A DNA stretch of 64,000 nucleotides, taken from Latrodectus hesperus (Eukaryota > Arthropoda > Arachnida > Araneae > Theridiidae). Below the pieces are notes generated by a model. That model saw only the letters and a program-made list of their open reading frames with translations. It was not told the origin of the DNA and searched no databases. The position numbers and the translations under genes are program-made. The stretch is taken from contig CM075857.1 in the NCBI GenBank assembly GCA_037975125.1, positions 71,812,845 to 71,876,844 on the forward strand. Direction: 5' to 3'. Positions 1 through 16,177 of the stretch are shown here, one piece after another; within the stretch, counting starts at the first letter, position 1, and the number at the start of each line of letters is the position of its first letter.

Positions 1-1080
1 GAAAAAAGAAAAAAAAAACATGTTACGAAAAATGGAAAAATTTAGTAATTTAACAAGTCAAAAATCTTTATTAAATAAATAAAAAATTTTTCATCAAATT
101 GAAGTGGTTCAGTACTGGTAAATAAAGAGTATCAGTACAATATTGGACACATTTTAATGCGTAATTATTAATAAAGTAATTAAGATATATAAACAAAGTC
201 TATGCACTTACACATAGAATAAAACTTATATTTTCCTTTATTGTGAACGTTACATTAGAAATTTTATTTTCCCACTTGAATGTCATTTCTTTTGTGAATA
301 TTGTAAACCTGTATTAAAATTTTATATATCTCTCTCTTCCTGCGTAAATATCGGCTGGGTGTCTGTTATTAAATATATGTTTTCCTCTTTTGCTTTAAGC
401 AAATGGTGAAATGTAATATTATGTTTATTTTTGACATTTTTTGATGACATTTTATTCTATGTGTTGTTTTATTCGATCCGAAATTTAAGGAGAATTTTAA
501 CACAGCAAGAAAAAACATAAGCAAATGACTCATCGAAACAAAACGAAAATTACAAACACAAAGTCAGAAAATTTACAGAAAAGTATATTAGAAGGATCTT
601 TCATTGTGAATTGTATCTTGTGATGGAAGATAAAGTTTCTAAAAATTGTAGTACATCAAATAAGACAAATCCCAAACATTATTACACAGTCATTGAGAGT
701 CGGCAAGACAGGATAATTGTGCACATTTATCCTGTGAAAAGGCAATTTGTAAGCTTACAAAATACAAATTGCTCACATCTTAGAAAAGAATAAGCCTTGA
801 TAGACTTTGGGGGATAAAATTTTTAGTAGACATGCTTAGAATAATTGTGGATATTTCTCATGTTCTTGAACGCATAAAGCTCTCCGACGAAATTTACTTT
901 CATTTTTTGGTACAGTAAATCGTCACAGTTTTATCCATATGATGATTTATAAGTCCCCATGACAACCGTGAGTTACTAAGTTAATTTCCAAAGGTTAATA
1001 AGTCGTGTAAATTTATGATGACTGTGCCATTGCCTCTTTTTTCATTCAAAAGAATATTCACATCTACTATTTTGAAATAT
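1..1080. other. AT-rich non-coding sequence
   Basis: No recognisable element or gene is seen. A 60-codon open frame at 611-793 (plus) has no recognisable motif and starts at a non-ATG codon; it is most likely chance. The stretch from about 600 to 1080 is somewhat less AT-rich than its surroundings and could be an old, decayed repeat. Confidence 0.6.
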
Positions 1081-1083
1081 ATG

Positions 1084-1326
1084 TTAAAAAATTTCGTATT
1101 TCAACAATCTGACGGTCTTGTCCGTCAGATTGTTGAAATACTTCACTTGTCCTATTGCATCAATGTAGTACACAACATCATTGAAGTGATTTATGAAGTC
1201 GGCATCTGAGCCAACATTAAATTTTTCAAACCACACAGTGGAAGAACATATGATACTCTGCAATTTTTGTGGTACATCGACTATCTTAGCAGGATGGTCT
1301 GCGGCTGTGTTGAATTTTGAACTCAA
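1084..1326 (-). CDS. 80-codon open frame of unknown origin
   Basis: The frame opens with MSSKFNTAADHPAKIVDVPQ and has a protein-like composition (mixed charged and aromatic residues, few homopolymers), unlike the Lys/Asn/Ile/Phe-rich chance frames elsewhere in the window. I recognise no family. It has no signal peptide or membrane segment. Its 3' part crosses a perfect inverted repeat (1096-1141), so the last residues are encoded by a hairpin. No continuing frame is obvious on either side. It could be a fragment of a decayed transposon protein or an exon remnant; chance is also possible. Confidence 0.15.
   Translation of the reverse strand: MSSKFNTAADHPAKIVDVPQKLQSIICSSTVWFEKFNVGSDADFINHFNDVVYYIDAIGQVKYFNNLTDKTVRLLKYEIF
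1096..1141. repeat. Perfect 20-bp inverted repeat (hairpin)
   Basis: Arms 1096-1115 and 1122-1141 are exact reverse complements, separated by a 6-nt loop (tcttgt). The left arm reads gtatttcaacaatctgacgg. The arms are less AT-rich than the surroundings, so a chance match of this length is unlikely. Confidence 0.85.
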
Positions 1327-1329
1327 TAT

Positions 1330-2015
1330 ATCAATCTACAAGAAACTCGCCTTTCTCCATCAAAACTTGTATGTTCAGTCTTTAATTGCTTATATTTTCT
1401 ATAATCATATTAAATTTCAAAACAAGACCACATAAAAATGTTAATAGTTTCTTAAAATAAATCAAAGAGTTAAATGTAGTTTGGAACTAGATTATAATAG
1501 TGATATCATAGAATATTAAAAATAGTATCTGAAGTTATCATAAAACATTGTTAGAATTGCTTTGAATGTTTAAAAGACGTACATCATATTTAACGCATTT
1601 TTTTCAAACTGAGTTTACACATTTTGAACAGAGTAAATCAGACTATACTAAATATGAATGGAAATTTACATCTAAAGTAAATATTGTGAAATTTTATTAT
1701 TTAACTTAATTTTATTTTTATATTTTATTATAAATTATTTTAATTTTACTGTGTTTATTTTGATCTCTACATAATATAATGCCATCAAAAAGGCGTGAAT
1801 TAAGTATAAAAAGAAAACATTGTTAAATTCTTTTGGCAAATCATAGATTATATAGTGGAGGGAATTGGGAATTCTCTCTATCAATCTCCTTCAGAAATAC
1901 AGTCACTGTACTCTTCAAAAGTGCAACTGGACATCATTTATGTTTGCCTGTTTTTCTGCACAGGCAAAAACTTTGCGATTTCCTTTTTAGACTTCTGTGT
2001 AGACATTATTTGACT
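1330..2015. other. AT-rich spacer, then a moderately complex flank of the 2-kb LINE
   Basis: 1330-1830 is plain AT-rich sequence. About 1830-2015 is more complex and contains a 9-bp hairpin (1943-1951 with 1960-1968, around a run reading tttgcctgt). It forms the 3' flank of the LINE inserted at 2028-2817 and may itself be an older repeat. A 98-codon plus-strand frame over 1833-2129 crosses the LINE boundary and is not a gene. Confidence 0.5.
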
Positions 2016-2156
2016 CTTCTCGCTCATCATCTTCTTCTTCTTCTTCTTAGAATTGGGTTTGTATGTCACTGGGCACCTCTGCTTTTATCAGCATTTTGTA
2101 CCATTAACTCCAAACCCAATGCTTCCTAGTTCCATTTGCTCGGGTCACCGACTTTA

Positions 2157-2336
2157 TTAATCATTAAAGTCCGATAACCCTTTAATGGATTCTAGGTGTA
2201 ACTCTCTAGTATGGATGATGCCTAAAGAAGTTAATCTAGGGAGGGCAAGAGCCTCACATTCGTAAATGATATGCTCTGCCGTTTCCTCTTGCGTATGACA
2301 TTTCCAGCAGATAGGGTCTTGCTGAAACAGTCCCAT
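2157..2336 (-). pseudogene. C-terminal fragment of a non-LTR retrotransposon ORF2 (zinc-knuckle tail)
   Basis: Read on the minus strand from about 2336, the frame gives MGLFQQDPICWKCHTQEE followed by TAEHIIYECEALALPRL and ends at TAA (2157-2159). The C-x2-C ... H-x4-C pattern (CWKC, then H, then C) is the cysteine/histidine cluster found after RNase H at the C-terminus of many I/R1/jockey-type ORF2 proteins. No polymerase or nuclease residues remain. It is joined out of frame to the ORF1-like segment upstream, so it would be made only after reinitiation, if at all. Confidence 0.75.
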
Positions 2337-2339
2337 CTG

Positions 2340-2593
2340 GTCAGAAAGTCAGACATGCTAGGGATAGCTTCCTGACTTTCACCAGAAGAAGATGGTTTGG
2401 AGGTCATTTCTACCTCAAGCGAAGGATTCATTGCTGCCCCTTTACAAGATTGCCTCTGAGTTCCCTTGTCTTTTTCATCAAGGTCTACTTCAGAGGCTTC
2501 ACCTGCAAATGCAGAAAGGTTTGTTATTACTTGTGTCTTTTCAGCCACAAGATAACAATTTAAAAGCTCAGGTAATATAAGTCCACCCAGCAT
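2340..2593 (-). pseudogene. N-terminal fragment of a LINE ORF1-like protein
   Basis: An open frame starts at ATG (2591-2593, minus) with MLGGLILPELLNCYLVAEKT and continues as a Ser/Glu/Lys-rich, low-complexity hydrophilic stretch of about 85 residues before meeting the deletion junction. ORF1 proteins of I/R1-type elements often have a variable hydrophilic N-terminus before their zinc knuckles, and the position right after a 5' leader fits. The frame stays open past the junction to 2231, but that tail reads ORF2 sequence in the wrong frame. Assignment to ORF1 rests on position, not on a recognised domain. Confidence 0.45.
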
Positions 2594-2829
2594 TGCCTGA
2601 GTTACTGGGCAAGGCAAATTACTCTAGAAGTTCGCCAGGTAACTAGAGGCTCCGTTAAGACACCAATACCGCGGTGCCAATTAGCCCTAGGCACGGAACG
2701 CATAACACCAGGGTTTACGGGAGCTGGTTCGTGGCCTCTGATTCTATATTCAAGGCTATCCTGTCATTCCTACAGGACATTCGGCTATCCACCACATGCC
2801 GACGCGCCTGGTGGCTGCTTCTCGCTCAT

Positions 2830-6489
<3,660 letters not shown>

Positions 6490-6555
6490 TAGGTAGATAG
6501 ATAGATCTATGCATATAAGAATAACCATTTTTACTAATTAAAATATAGATGCATT

Positions 6556-6600
6556 TTTCTGTGCACCGAATACAAATCATATGATTGCGGTGCACAGAAA
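6556..6600. repeat. 45-bp quasi-palindrome
   Basis: Arms tttctgtgcaccg (6556-6568) and its exact complement (6588-6600) enclose 19 nt that is itself nearly palindromic around catatg. The whole unit is a near-perfect hairpin or cruciform. Confidence 0.8.
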
Positions 6601-6604
6601 TTTG

Positions 6605-9600
6605 TGTCTATTAATTCTGATTATAATTTAATATTGTTGACAGTTTCTGCTATCGTTACCATACACAGTAAATAGTTGCTCCCTTGATTTACTCGTGCAA
6701 ATAAATCAACTAAAGTACTTTTATTTATCAGGATTGAGTTTATTTTTATGTTTTTCTCATGATAAATTTGTTACTTCTATCACATTGATTATATAGACAG
6801 AGCAATCCCAGTTAGTTACAAAATAGGTTCTAACAAGCAAATGAATATCTAAATTATTTAGGCCAAATGAAATCATACATAAAAGTAATATTTCTGTTGA
6901 ATAAACACACACACGCACAACAATTTCAAATATAAAAACCGAATTAAGTTGGAAAAAGGCGATAAATTGCTCAACTACATTAAATTCAATTTTTTAATAA
7001 GTGATTTTGAAAATTATCATTGTTGTAACTTACATGCTGTGAATATTTTTTTCTAAAATATTTTACAGCTTAAGATACTTATTCCACTACTGCATAATTT
7101 CCACAGAGAAAAAAGAAATTAAAAACCTTCTGCACACAAAATTAACAATACTGAATTTTAAAAAAAAAGTGAAATAAATATGAAAAAATAAAAAATCTTT
7201 GTTATAATTTCATTGCATATATTACACAACATAAAATTAATCTGGTATGAAATGCTACAAAAATGTAAATTACTTAATTACCATTATTTTATTTAAGATA
7301 GCATTAGCTGTACAGCTAATTTATTTATGATTAATCTGTAACATTTATGATTATTCATTAACAATAACAACCAACATGCAGTGTGTTAGAAGACATATTT
7401 TAAATATATAAAGAATACATATTTTAAAATTTCAAGTTTAATGCTTTGCAAAATTTTTAAATTTGTTATGAGAAAATTAAGTGTGTTAATTAGTATAAGG
7501 AACTGTTTGTATGATGAGTGTCTATCTAATTCCCTTTAGTGAAACAATAAAAAATAATAAAACTACTCAATACAGTAACAAAAAAATAATAAATAAGCGC
7601 TTAAAAGACAGTAAAAAATATATAATTGAAATTGATTGACAGACAGAAGTTTAAATGAAATTTCCTCAAAACAATTATTTCCCTTTATGACAAAGCTGAA
7701 TACTTATAGAAATACTCAATGGGAAATGAATGACAGAAATTAAAGTAAAAGTATCAATATGTTAGGACACATAAATGTCGTACAATCTATAAAATCGAAA
7801 ACTGTTAATATGTGAACATATGCCTTGAATAATTTTTGGAAAGACTTCCTCGAGATACTGATGTATATTTGTTGATTGCAAGAGAGAAAACCGAGAAAAC
7901 TCTCACATTATTTTCCTGATAAAGATGCTATCTGAAAGCAGAAACACAAAATTTATTTCCTGATAATCACCACTGCAGTAAATGATTATAAATTTGAAGA
8001 CTACGATTCTTTTGCTACGTATTAGGATATTTTAATTAATACTCAGATTGTGCAAATTTGGTTATCTGTGATTTATGAATTCTTACCAACATTTTCTTTG
8101 AAAATTTTCAAACATTTTGCGGAGTTCAGTTGAATAAAAATAATCTTATATTAGTTTCAGTATTAGTTTTAAGAACTGCGTTCCAATTTTCTTTTCTACA
8201 ATTGTCTCGATAGGTAGCACAATAAATAATTTTACTGTAACCTTTGTTTATAAGATTATTTTGTCATATTTCGATCAGACTATGATAAATTATATTTTAT
8301 ACAATAATAAAGGAAAGCGTTCAAATAAATTTCTGATATAAGATACATCATTCATTTATAGGTTCTGAAAAAATGAGAGGCTTTATTTTATAATAATTAT
8401 TTTTATAAATAAATCTTTTTAAGATTAGATTTGTAACCATTCTATTTGATGAAAAACATTCATGCGTATGCATTTTCTGGTATTTTCAACCTGAACAAAT
8501 CAATTGTATTGCGGTTATTATAACGAGATATCAAAAAATTAATTGTTCTACTCTACTGATACAAAATTTTGCATTAGGGACAGTTATAGCCATTAATAAA
8601 ACTAATAATTTACCCACATATTTTGAATTTTTATCCACATATTAAATTTTAAATGAGTGAACAGAAAATATATAAAAAGTTTGTTTTTCAAATTGTTTTG
8701 ATAATTTTAAAATTTGTCTGATATTTTTCATTTAAAATTAATAAAAGAAGAGCTGTAAATAGTTGAAGATTTCTCTCAAAACATATAGGGAATATTTAAC
8801 AAATTTTATTACTGATGCTGCCATCTATTGATTTATTTTGATTTTAAAATGCAGAATATTGAAATGATTTCTTAAGCAATCTTCATATATTCCTTTAGTT
8901 ATTTAATTAATTTATTTTTTAAAGAAATAATTAATAACCACTGTATATTCTAATTTCAATTGAAAAAAACATAAATAATATATCTTTATTTAAATATTTA
9001 AAAAGGATATAAGCAATCTACTTTGGAATTTTACATTTAAATGAAAAATTTAATTAGTTTTTAATTTAAATTTGACTTAAAATTTTACACATTTTGTTAT
9101 GCTTTTTATATTTATTGTCTACATATTTTATATACTAAATAATTTTTTATAACTTTTAAATTCGAAATATTTTGAATTATGCTATAAAACTTATGAAGCA
9201 TGGTTAATTTACTATAATTTTTTTAAATAATAATAATAAATAGTTTTCTTGCTAGTGAACTTTCTTCTAATAGAAAAAATGCAATAACAATTTTCTATTT
9301 ATTAATAAAACTAATAATAGGTAAGAGCAAAATAAGTTTTAGATTTCTAGATTATGGCGACATCTATTAGAATATTTTGTAAATATTTTATAATTATTTT
9401 TCCAGAAGACGCAAAGAAATTATAAAATGGTAATGAAAATCAGAAGCACAGTTCTGGCACATCCATATGTAACTGTTTCCATCTTAATTTAGTAATGTTT
9501 CTTTAACAATAATAGTCACCGTTTGAAGGAATAAAAAGGTATTGATTCACCAATATATATCAAACTGTTTTTCAAAATTATACATAGAAATTTACAGAGA

Positions 9601-10195
9601 GAAACATGATACTGTAAAGCTAATAAATCAGATAAAATAAATAGCAAGGTTAAATCTTAATAAAATGAATTGTGATATAAAACATAAGAAATCTAAATTA
9701 TGGAGGAAACAATCAAACATTAAATAAATTAAATGGGATTTCCTATTTAGAGAAAAAAATAACATTGATTGTTAAATAACAAATAAGAAAAATTTTAGAC
9801 GATGTATAGCAAAATAATTTTTTATACATATTTTTTTTAATCTAAGTAAATTTTAAAAATACTTATCATAGATCATTTGTTAAATTATTGAAATAAAATA
9901 TTTTCATATAAATTGCAGACATAAGCTTATATGTAGTAAAATGCATAACGTCAAATTCTTGTCAAAAATAAATAAGTAAATAAAAATTAAATGAATTTCT
10001 TTGATAAGGAAATTATATGCTTATATATTACATGAGTGATTCAAAAATTTCTTACCATTTTCTGATTAAAATAATAATTTAGCCTATTACTATCCAATAA
10101 TTCAACTTACAATCAACAATAATGCTTAAAATAAGTACGTAAATTTTAAATTATTACACTGTGGCATTTTATTTGTTACAATTCGATTTATCTAT
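6605..10195. other. AT-rich intergenic sequence
   Basis: No gene or classifiable element seen. It contains an 18-bp perfect palindrome (attagctgtacagctaat, near 7303-7320) and partial CTCF-like motifs at 8819-8830 and 9356-9370. Confidence 0.6.
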
Positions 10196-10245
10196 CTATC
10201 TATATATCTATATCTATATTTATATATATATATATATATATTATT

Positions 10246-10297
<52 letters not shown>

Positions 10298-10379
10298 ATT
10301 ATTTATATTATATATATATATATATATTATATTTATATATATTATATATTATTATATATATATTATGTATATATTTAAG

Positions 10380-10428
<49 letters not shown>

Positions 10429-10440
10429 ATATGTGTATTC
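10196..10440. repeat. Interrupted (TA)n / (TTATA)n microsatellite
   Basis: Mixed TA and TTAT runs over about 245 bp, starting with CTAT repeats. The open frames across it are repeat translations only. Confidence 0.95.
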
Positions 10441-10639
10441 ATATATGCATAAAGCCTGATAGGTAGACATTTCAATAAAGACTTAACAGTATAAAAGTAT
10501 TTGTCTCAAAAGGAATACTTTCAAAAACAAAATGTGAGATATTTCATATGAATCAATCAGTAAAGTAAGAGACACAGAAAAAATAAAAGTAAATTTTATT
10601 TTATCCCGAAAATTGAAAGAATGGTAAAAGGGAGTAATG

Positions 10640-10770
10640 AAAAGTGACGGTGATATAAATCAAATTACTCGCTTGGTTTAAGACGTTGAGTAAGACGACT
10701 TGAAGTTCAATCATTCAAAACGCGTCTCCCAAAGGGATGAAAAAAAAAGAAAAAAAAAAAAAGAAAAGAA
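10640..10770 (+). repeat. Possible tRNA-derived SINE end with A-rich tail
   Basis: A run reading tggtttaag (A-box-like, near 10675) is followed about 35 bp on by gaagttcaatcattc (T-arm/B-box-like, near 10702) and then an A-rich tract at about 10739-10770. That order resembles a decayed tRNA-derived SINE. No complete cloverleaf can be folded and no target-site duplication was found. A hairpin gtctgtat-cgaa-atacagac follows at 10775-10794. Confidence 0.25.
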
Positions 10771-13020
10771 ATTTGTCTGTATCGAAATACAGACTTCAAA
10801 AAATAGACAAATGATACTCTATGGCACTGTTCCAGTAATGATCCCAAACACACTATTGCTGTTTCCACATGATTTATACAGTCATGTATAGAAAGTGGTT
10901 CAATGGCTTTGTCCCATTTCAGGACGAAATAGGATTCGTATTAGTCACACACTATCAAGTATCTTTTATTCCCACATTCAATGGGGTGCTTGAAAGCGGA
11001 AAACAATGACTAGCATTCTTGTCGCTTTTGCATAAAAGACCAGACAGATTTTGGCGATTATATATATGATTTGGCGTCAAAAGAAGCTGCTTCTATAATT
11101 ACAGAGTTTAATACAGTTATATTAAAAATCAACTATATGTTGTCTTAAAATTCCAGGGTTGTTTGATAAATCGATTTCCAATATGTTCAGGTAAAAACAG
11201 ATTTACCTTTCTGTATCGAAGAGTTTAATAAGATTTCGATATCGCAGACGATTCTGTATAATGTTTATCGGTTCCTTGCCATTGTTTTCATGTTTTATTT
11301 AGAGGAAATCGATAGTCGTTTTTATAATGCCCGAGAAAAATCATTTTGAAGAATTGATAACATATTTATGCGAGAAAGGATCCCAGAAAATAAACCCATT
11401 AGCACTTGAAAGGAATTATTAAATAAATTAACAAGTAAATTTTAGGAAATACTTATAAGGAATTTTTAATTTTTGAATTAATTTTATTCTTTATCGTCTG
11501 TCTTAATTATCTTGTAACTCGAATATAAGTAAATAACGTAATTTTTTTATTTACTTTTCTTGTGTTCTTAACATCATTGTGTGGATTACAAATCCACAAG
11601 TCACTTCAAGTTTAACTATTGAAATAAAAAGAATGATACACTCATACAATTTTATTAATTGAAGATGAATGGATTTTATTTTATTAAGCACATTACACTA
11701 CAATTTCGCTGAAAATTTTGCAAGAAATTTAAAATTTAATTTCAAACCATTAATTTTTCCCATTATTGCTTTAATTTTAATGTACAACAATGTATATTAT
11801 TTCAAGTATATGAATATAATTCAGTTTATATTATTAGTTATTTCTAGAAGCACTTTATTTCATTTAAAATAGATAATATAAATAACTTATGCAAGTACGT
11901 ATAAAGTGCTAGTTTTCAATATCTTGCAATGTTTTTGATAGAAATGTAATTTAAAAAATTAAAAATTTCAAAAGAAATCATCATTTCTTTTCATTTAATT
12001 AATTAAATATTTTAGGAAACACCAAGAATCCCTTTATTTTATGCTACTTTTTCAAGACTACAAATATTTAAAACATACTTATATTATTAAGTCTAAATAC
12101 TTAATTATAGTTCAAAACAAGCAATTGAAACTCTGGCATCATTAAAATAAGTAAAAAAAGAGCTCAAAGGTGAGTTTTATTTTTATTGCTCTTTTTTTAA
12201 AATTTCAGTTTTACAAAAGACTAATAAAATTTCTCTGACGTGCTTTACTTCATAAAGGCGGGTTTAAACTAGCTTAATTAAAATCTTTCTATCTTAAATT
12301 TAAATTAGGAAAAATGTATACAAATTTAAATGCATATTTTTACAATAAAGAAAATATTTCAGAAATAATGTTATGAATTATTATCTTTTCCTTTTGTTAT
12401 TTGAATTTTTAATTAAAATATGCAGAATTTAATTTAAAAAAACCTTAAATTCGCTTGACAAATATAAGTCTTGAAAAATATTCATTTTTGCTTTGTATGA
12501 ATAAATTTTTATGCTAAAACTTTGTATTTTGTCATATATAAAGATACACTATATTAAAATAAGTATTAATTGTAATGATTTCAAGTTTATAGAGAATATA
12601 GTTACACCTAACAAAACATTGGCAAACCAGAAAATGTATTATTAATTAATTTAAAAATATCAAAATTTATGTATTTTACAGTACTTTTTTTAAATGTTTT
12701 CTGAATACCAGTAATTTTCAATTTAATTTTTAAAACTTGATTTCAGCATCTTTACATACATACACATGAAATGAAAAAATATATAACTAATATACATGAA
12801 ACCTATTTTAAACACTTAATTTAGTTATTGGTACTTATTCAAATACAAAACTAAATAAAATAATTAATAATAAATAAGTTTTTCAAATTTCGTGAAATTT
12901 TCAAAATGTGCTTCGTAATTTTTTTAATAACTTCTCTCAAATCTTTAGGTATAGGTAATAAGCAACATTTTTATATTGTATTAAATATTTCTAACTGAAA
13001 AAGAAAATAAGCATTCAAAA

Positions 13021-13065
13021 CTTTGCATGAAATAGGCACCTCATAAACTGTCATTTCATGCAAAG
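13021..13065. repeat. 13-bp perfect inverted repeat, 19-nt loop
   Basis: ctttgcatgaaat at 13021-13033 is exactly complementary to 13053-13065. No transposon-like flank is evident. Confidence 0.75.
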
Positions 13066-16000
13066 AAGGCTACGTTAAAATTTATGCATTTATTTGGGTA
13101 AAATAAATTTCGAGATCTTGGGAAATAAGTTGGTTGGTTTGGAATTTTCCAAAAGTTTCGAATTTGAGCTATTAATTTTTTTACCTGTGCCAAATATTGT
13201 TCTCATCAATAAAATTTTTCTAAATTCCTTAGAATAATTTTGCTATAACAATATATATTTTGTCTTTTTTACTTTTCTAAAAACTATAAAACAATGTATT
13301 CATTTTTGATATCACTAACAGTTTATTCATCAATAAATATAAGATATTGAAAAATTCCATTTTGTTAGAATGGTTATTTATCAAAATTTTATCACATAAG
13401 AAATGATAAATTTGTGTTAATTTAAGCCCAGTTTAACATTAGTTCTAAATTGAAGGTATATATTTTATTATAACTGTGTCCAGAGTAATTGATAAAAAAT
13501 TATTAAATGTGGTTTAGGTTATGCATTATGCAATAAATATTCATTAATTGATTGAAAATATCTAAGTTTTTAATATTTAATATTTATATGAATAACTTTT
13601 AAAATTCTAACTTTAATATTTTATCAATAATAAAAATTAATCTAAGAAAATAATGCTTTTTATTTAAATGAATGAAAAGATTTATTTTTAAAATAGCATT
13701 ATTAGTATATTCTATGTTCAACAAAATTGTATTTTATGAGTAGAAAAATAAAAAAAAATGTGTCTATAAATGTTATCTCATGATAAAATAAAATAAATTA
13801 AGCTTCTTTAAAAATAATGTAGAAGTAAATGCTATAAATATGAGCTATGTAAATTAATTATTTTATTATATTTGATAGTAAGAGAATTAACATAAATAGT
13901 TAGTTATACCTGTCACAAAAATTTTAAATTATCAATTCTCCATTTTATGGCTAAGCAATGACTGAAAAATATTCAACATTTTTATTTCAAAAAATATTCA
14001 ACATATTCATTATTTTAAAGCAATTCACTAAAAAAATAAATATCAGAAAATCTTCATGTTTAAATAATTAACTATGCAAGACTTTAAGATTAATAATTAA
14101 TTTTATTTCTAGCATTTATAATTTAGGACAAAAATAATGATAAAAGTAATTACCATAACAAATAAAAAACTTTCCATTTTAATTTATTGACACAGATTAT
14201 ATTTAAAAAAGATTCTTTGCATTTTCTATTTTAATATTACAATTGCTTATTTAATACCCTGTCTTTAAGTATTTCCGATTTAACTTAGAGTGATACTTGA
14301 TCTCTTATACGAAATAATTTAAAGTATAATTAGACTATGACTATGTGAGTAACATTTAAATTTTTTATTTAAATTTTATTTTTCACATGTATGTAAAATA
14401 TAATGACGAAACATTTCAATTATTTTATACATTTTAAAAATGCCTCTACTATGAGATGATAATCAGTTATCTTAAAATTACATTATGTATCTTATCACAA
14501 TATATGTAGATTCCAAATTTCACTTGGTTTGTAATTTTTTCATGGTGCATTTTTTAATATCGTTTTTCTTTCCAACAACAAGAAATATGCACTCATGCTC
14601 CTGTTTTTTTTTCTTTACATGTTTGCATAATCTCTAATCGACTTACTGTTTGCATAATTTCTAATTGAAGAAAGCTCTTTTTGCTTTTGTTTTATTACTT
14701 AATTTATTTTACATATATATGACATTTTTATAGCTCTCATTTTGTGTATTCGCAATGTTTATTATATATTTATACTACAAAAAGTTATCATTTTCAGCAT
14801 AAGAAGGAGAACTGTAAGAAATTACAAATGAAAAAATGAATTACATAATATAAACTGAGATAAATGACCTTTTACAACTAAATCTTGTATTGTTCCCAAT
14901 AAATACAGTGCTATTTAAAATATTTAAATTTAATCCAAACTGATGAGAATGGAAAATTATTGTATTTTTAAAATAAAATTTAATTGTCATTAGAAATGCA
15001 TAAAAATGATCACAGGCATTTCTTTTGGAACAAAAAATAGGTAGCCCAAACAAACATTTGTACTCATCATTTTATTCTTCTTGACTTGTTATTTTTGCGT
15101 TACACGTGTTTAATATGCCAAAATGATATTGTTGCTAAAATATTTTTCAGTTTAATTATTAATTAGGAGAAATACTTTCTGATTATAACTATTGCGAATA
15201 AACAACTTTTAAAAATTAAATCTTTGTAATATTTGCTACCTTATTATTGTGAGTACCAAAATCTTTGCAACTTAATTCTAAGGAAGACTTCTTGTTTTAT
15301 TTTCAAAAATATTCAAACTCTTCCTTTGAAATCCTGCAAAACAAGACAAAAATCAATGCAGTCTAACAAAATTTGTCTCTCAAGCCAATTCTGAACCACG
15401 ATATAAACTTTAAGGACTGCTTCATTTTATACTAGCCTTCCTTTTCACATTCTCTTTATTCAACAAGCCCATGGGAATATGCCATTCTTCTAGAGTTTCT
15501 TTCAACTCTATTTTAGAGCTTATAAGAGTGTGATTTTAAAAATAAAGTTGCTACTAAGTTTAATATTACTACTGACATAAGGCAATCTCACGAAACAATA
15601 TATTTTTATATAAAAATATGCACATTTTATTCCTACCATTTTTCTAATTAAAAAAAAAAGAAATAGATTAAAGACATAAGTCGTCCAACATTTGCTTTTA
15701 GCTTTTAAGATATTTTTCAAATGAAATCTTAGTACAATAAATTTCATGAAAAAGATTGTGGTATTTCATTTTTTACTCGAAATATGAAACTAAGTAAATT
15801 TCCATTTTATTCAAAAGCTTAATTTAATTTTCAACATTGAAGATAAAATTTCATTGCCTTTTCATTTTTCAGTGGCAAACGTATTGTTTGAATTTGAGTC
15901 GAAGCATAACTGGAAATAGAATTCTCATATTTAATTCAAATAATCTTCTTAACAGTCTACAATGATATTTTTTCCTGAAAAATATTATTTTTATGGAATA

Positions 16001-16119
16001 AAAAAGAATAACGTTTTATGAAAATTATTGATCTATTATAATATTAGTTGACAGTTTTTACAAAATCAAATTATGGACAGGCTTAAATTTTAACTGCTAA
16101 AGTACCAAAACTTGAGTCA

Positions 16120-16177
16120 AATAATTAACATAAAGCTTTTGTTGAGTATTCCTAATAATTAACATAAAGCTTTTGTT
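16120..16177. repeat. 24-bp direct duplication
   Basis: The 24-bp unit beginning aataattaacataaagc occurs at 16120-16143 and again at 16154-16177, a local 34-bp-period duplication with identical copies and therefore probably recent. Confidence 0.8.

Larger units (their letters stand above)
2016..2829 (-). mobile_element. Internally deleted non-LTR retrotransposon (about 790 bp) with 12-bp target-site duplications
   Basis: The element lies on the minus strand from 2817 (5' end) to 2028 (3' end). The 12-bp sequence atgagcgagaag (minus sense) is present intact on both sides, at 2818-2829 and 2016-2027, as expected for target-primed insertion. In element order: a GC-richer 5' leader (2817-2594); an ORF1-like start (ATG at 2593); an abrupt switch near 2337-2345 to the C-terminal part of an ORF2 with a zinc-knuckle-like motif; a stop at 2157-2159; a short 3' UTR; and a terminal (AAG)6 tract ending at 2031. 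Most of ORF1 and nearly all of ORF2 (endonuclease, reverse transcriptase and most of RNase H) are missing. Because both ends are present and TSDs flank it, the deletion probably existed in the RNA that was inserted, making this a non-autonomous derivative. A deletion after insertion is the alternative. Confidence 0.8.

Noticed and set aside
2231..2617. 128-codon minus-strand frame as a host gene
   Set aside because: It lies inside a TSD-bounded retrotransposon; its second half reads the ORF2 tail in the wrong frame, and its first codon is TTG rather than ATG.
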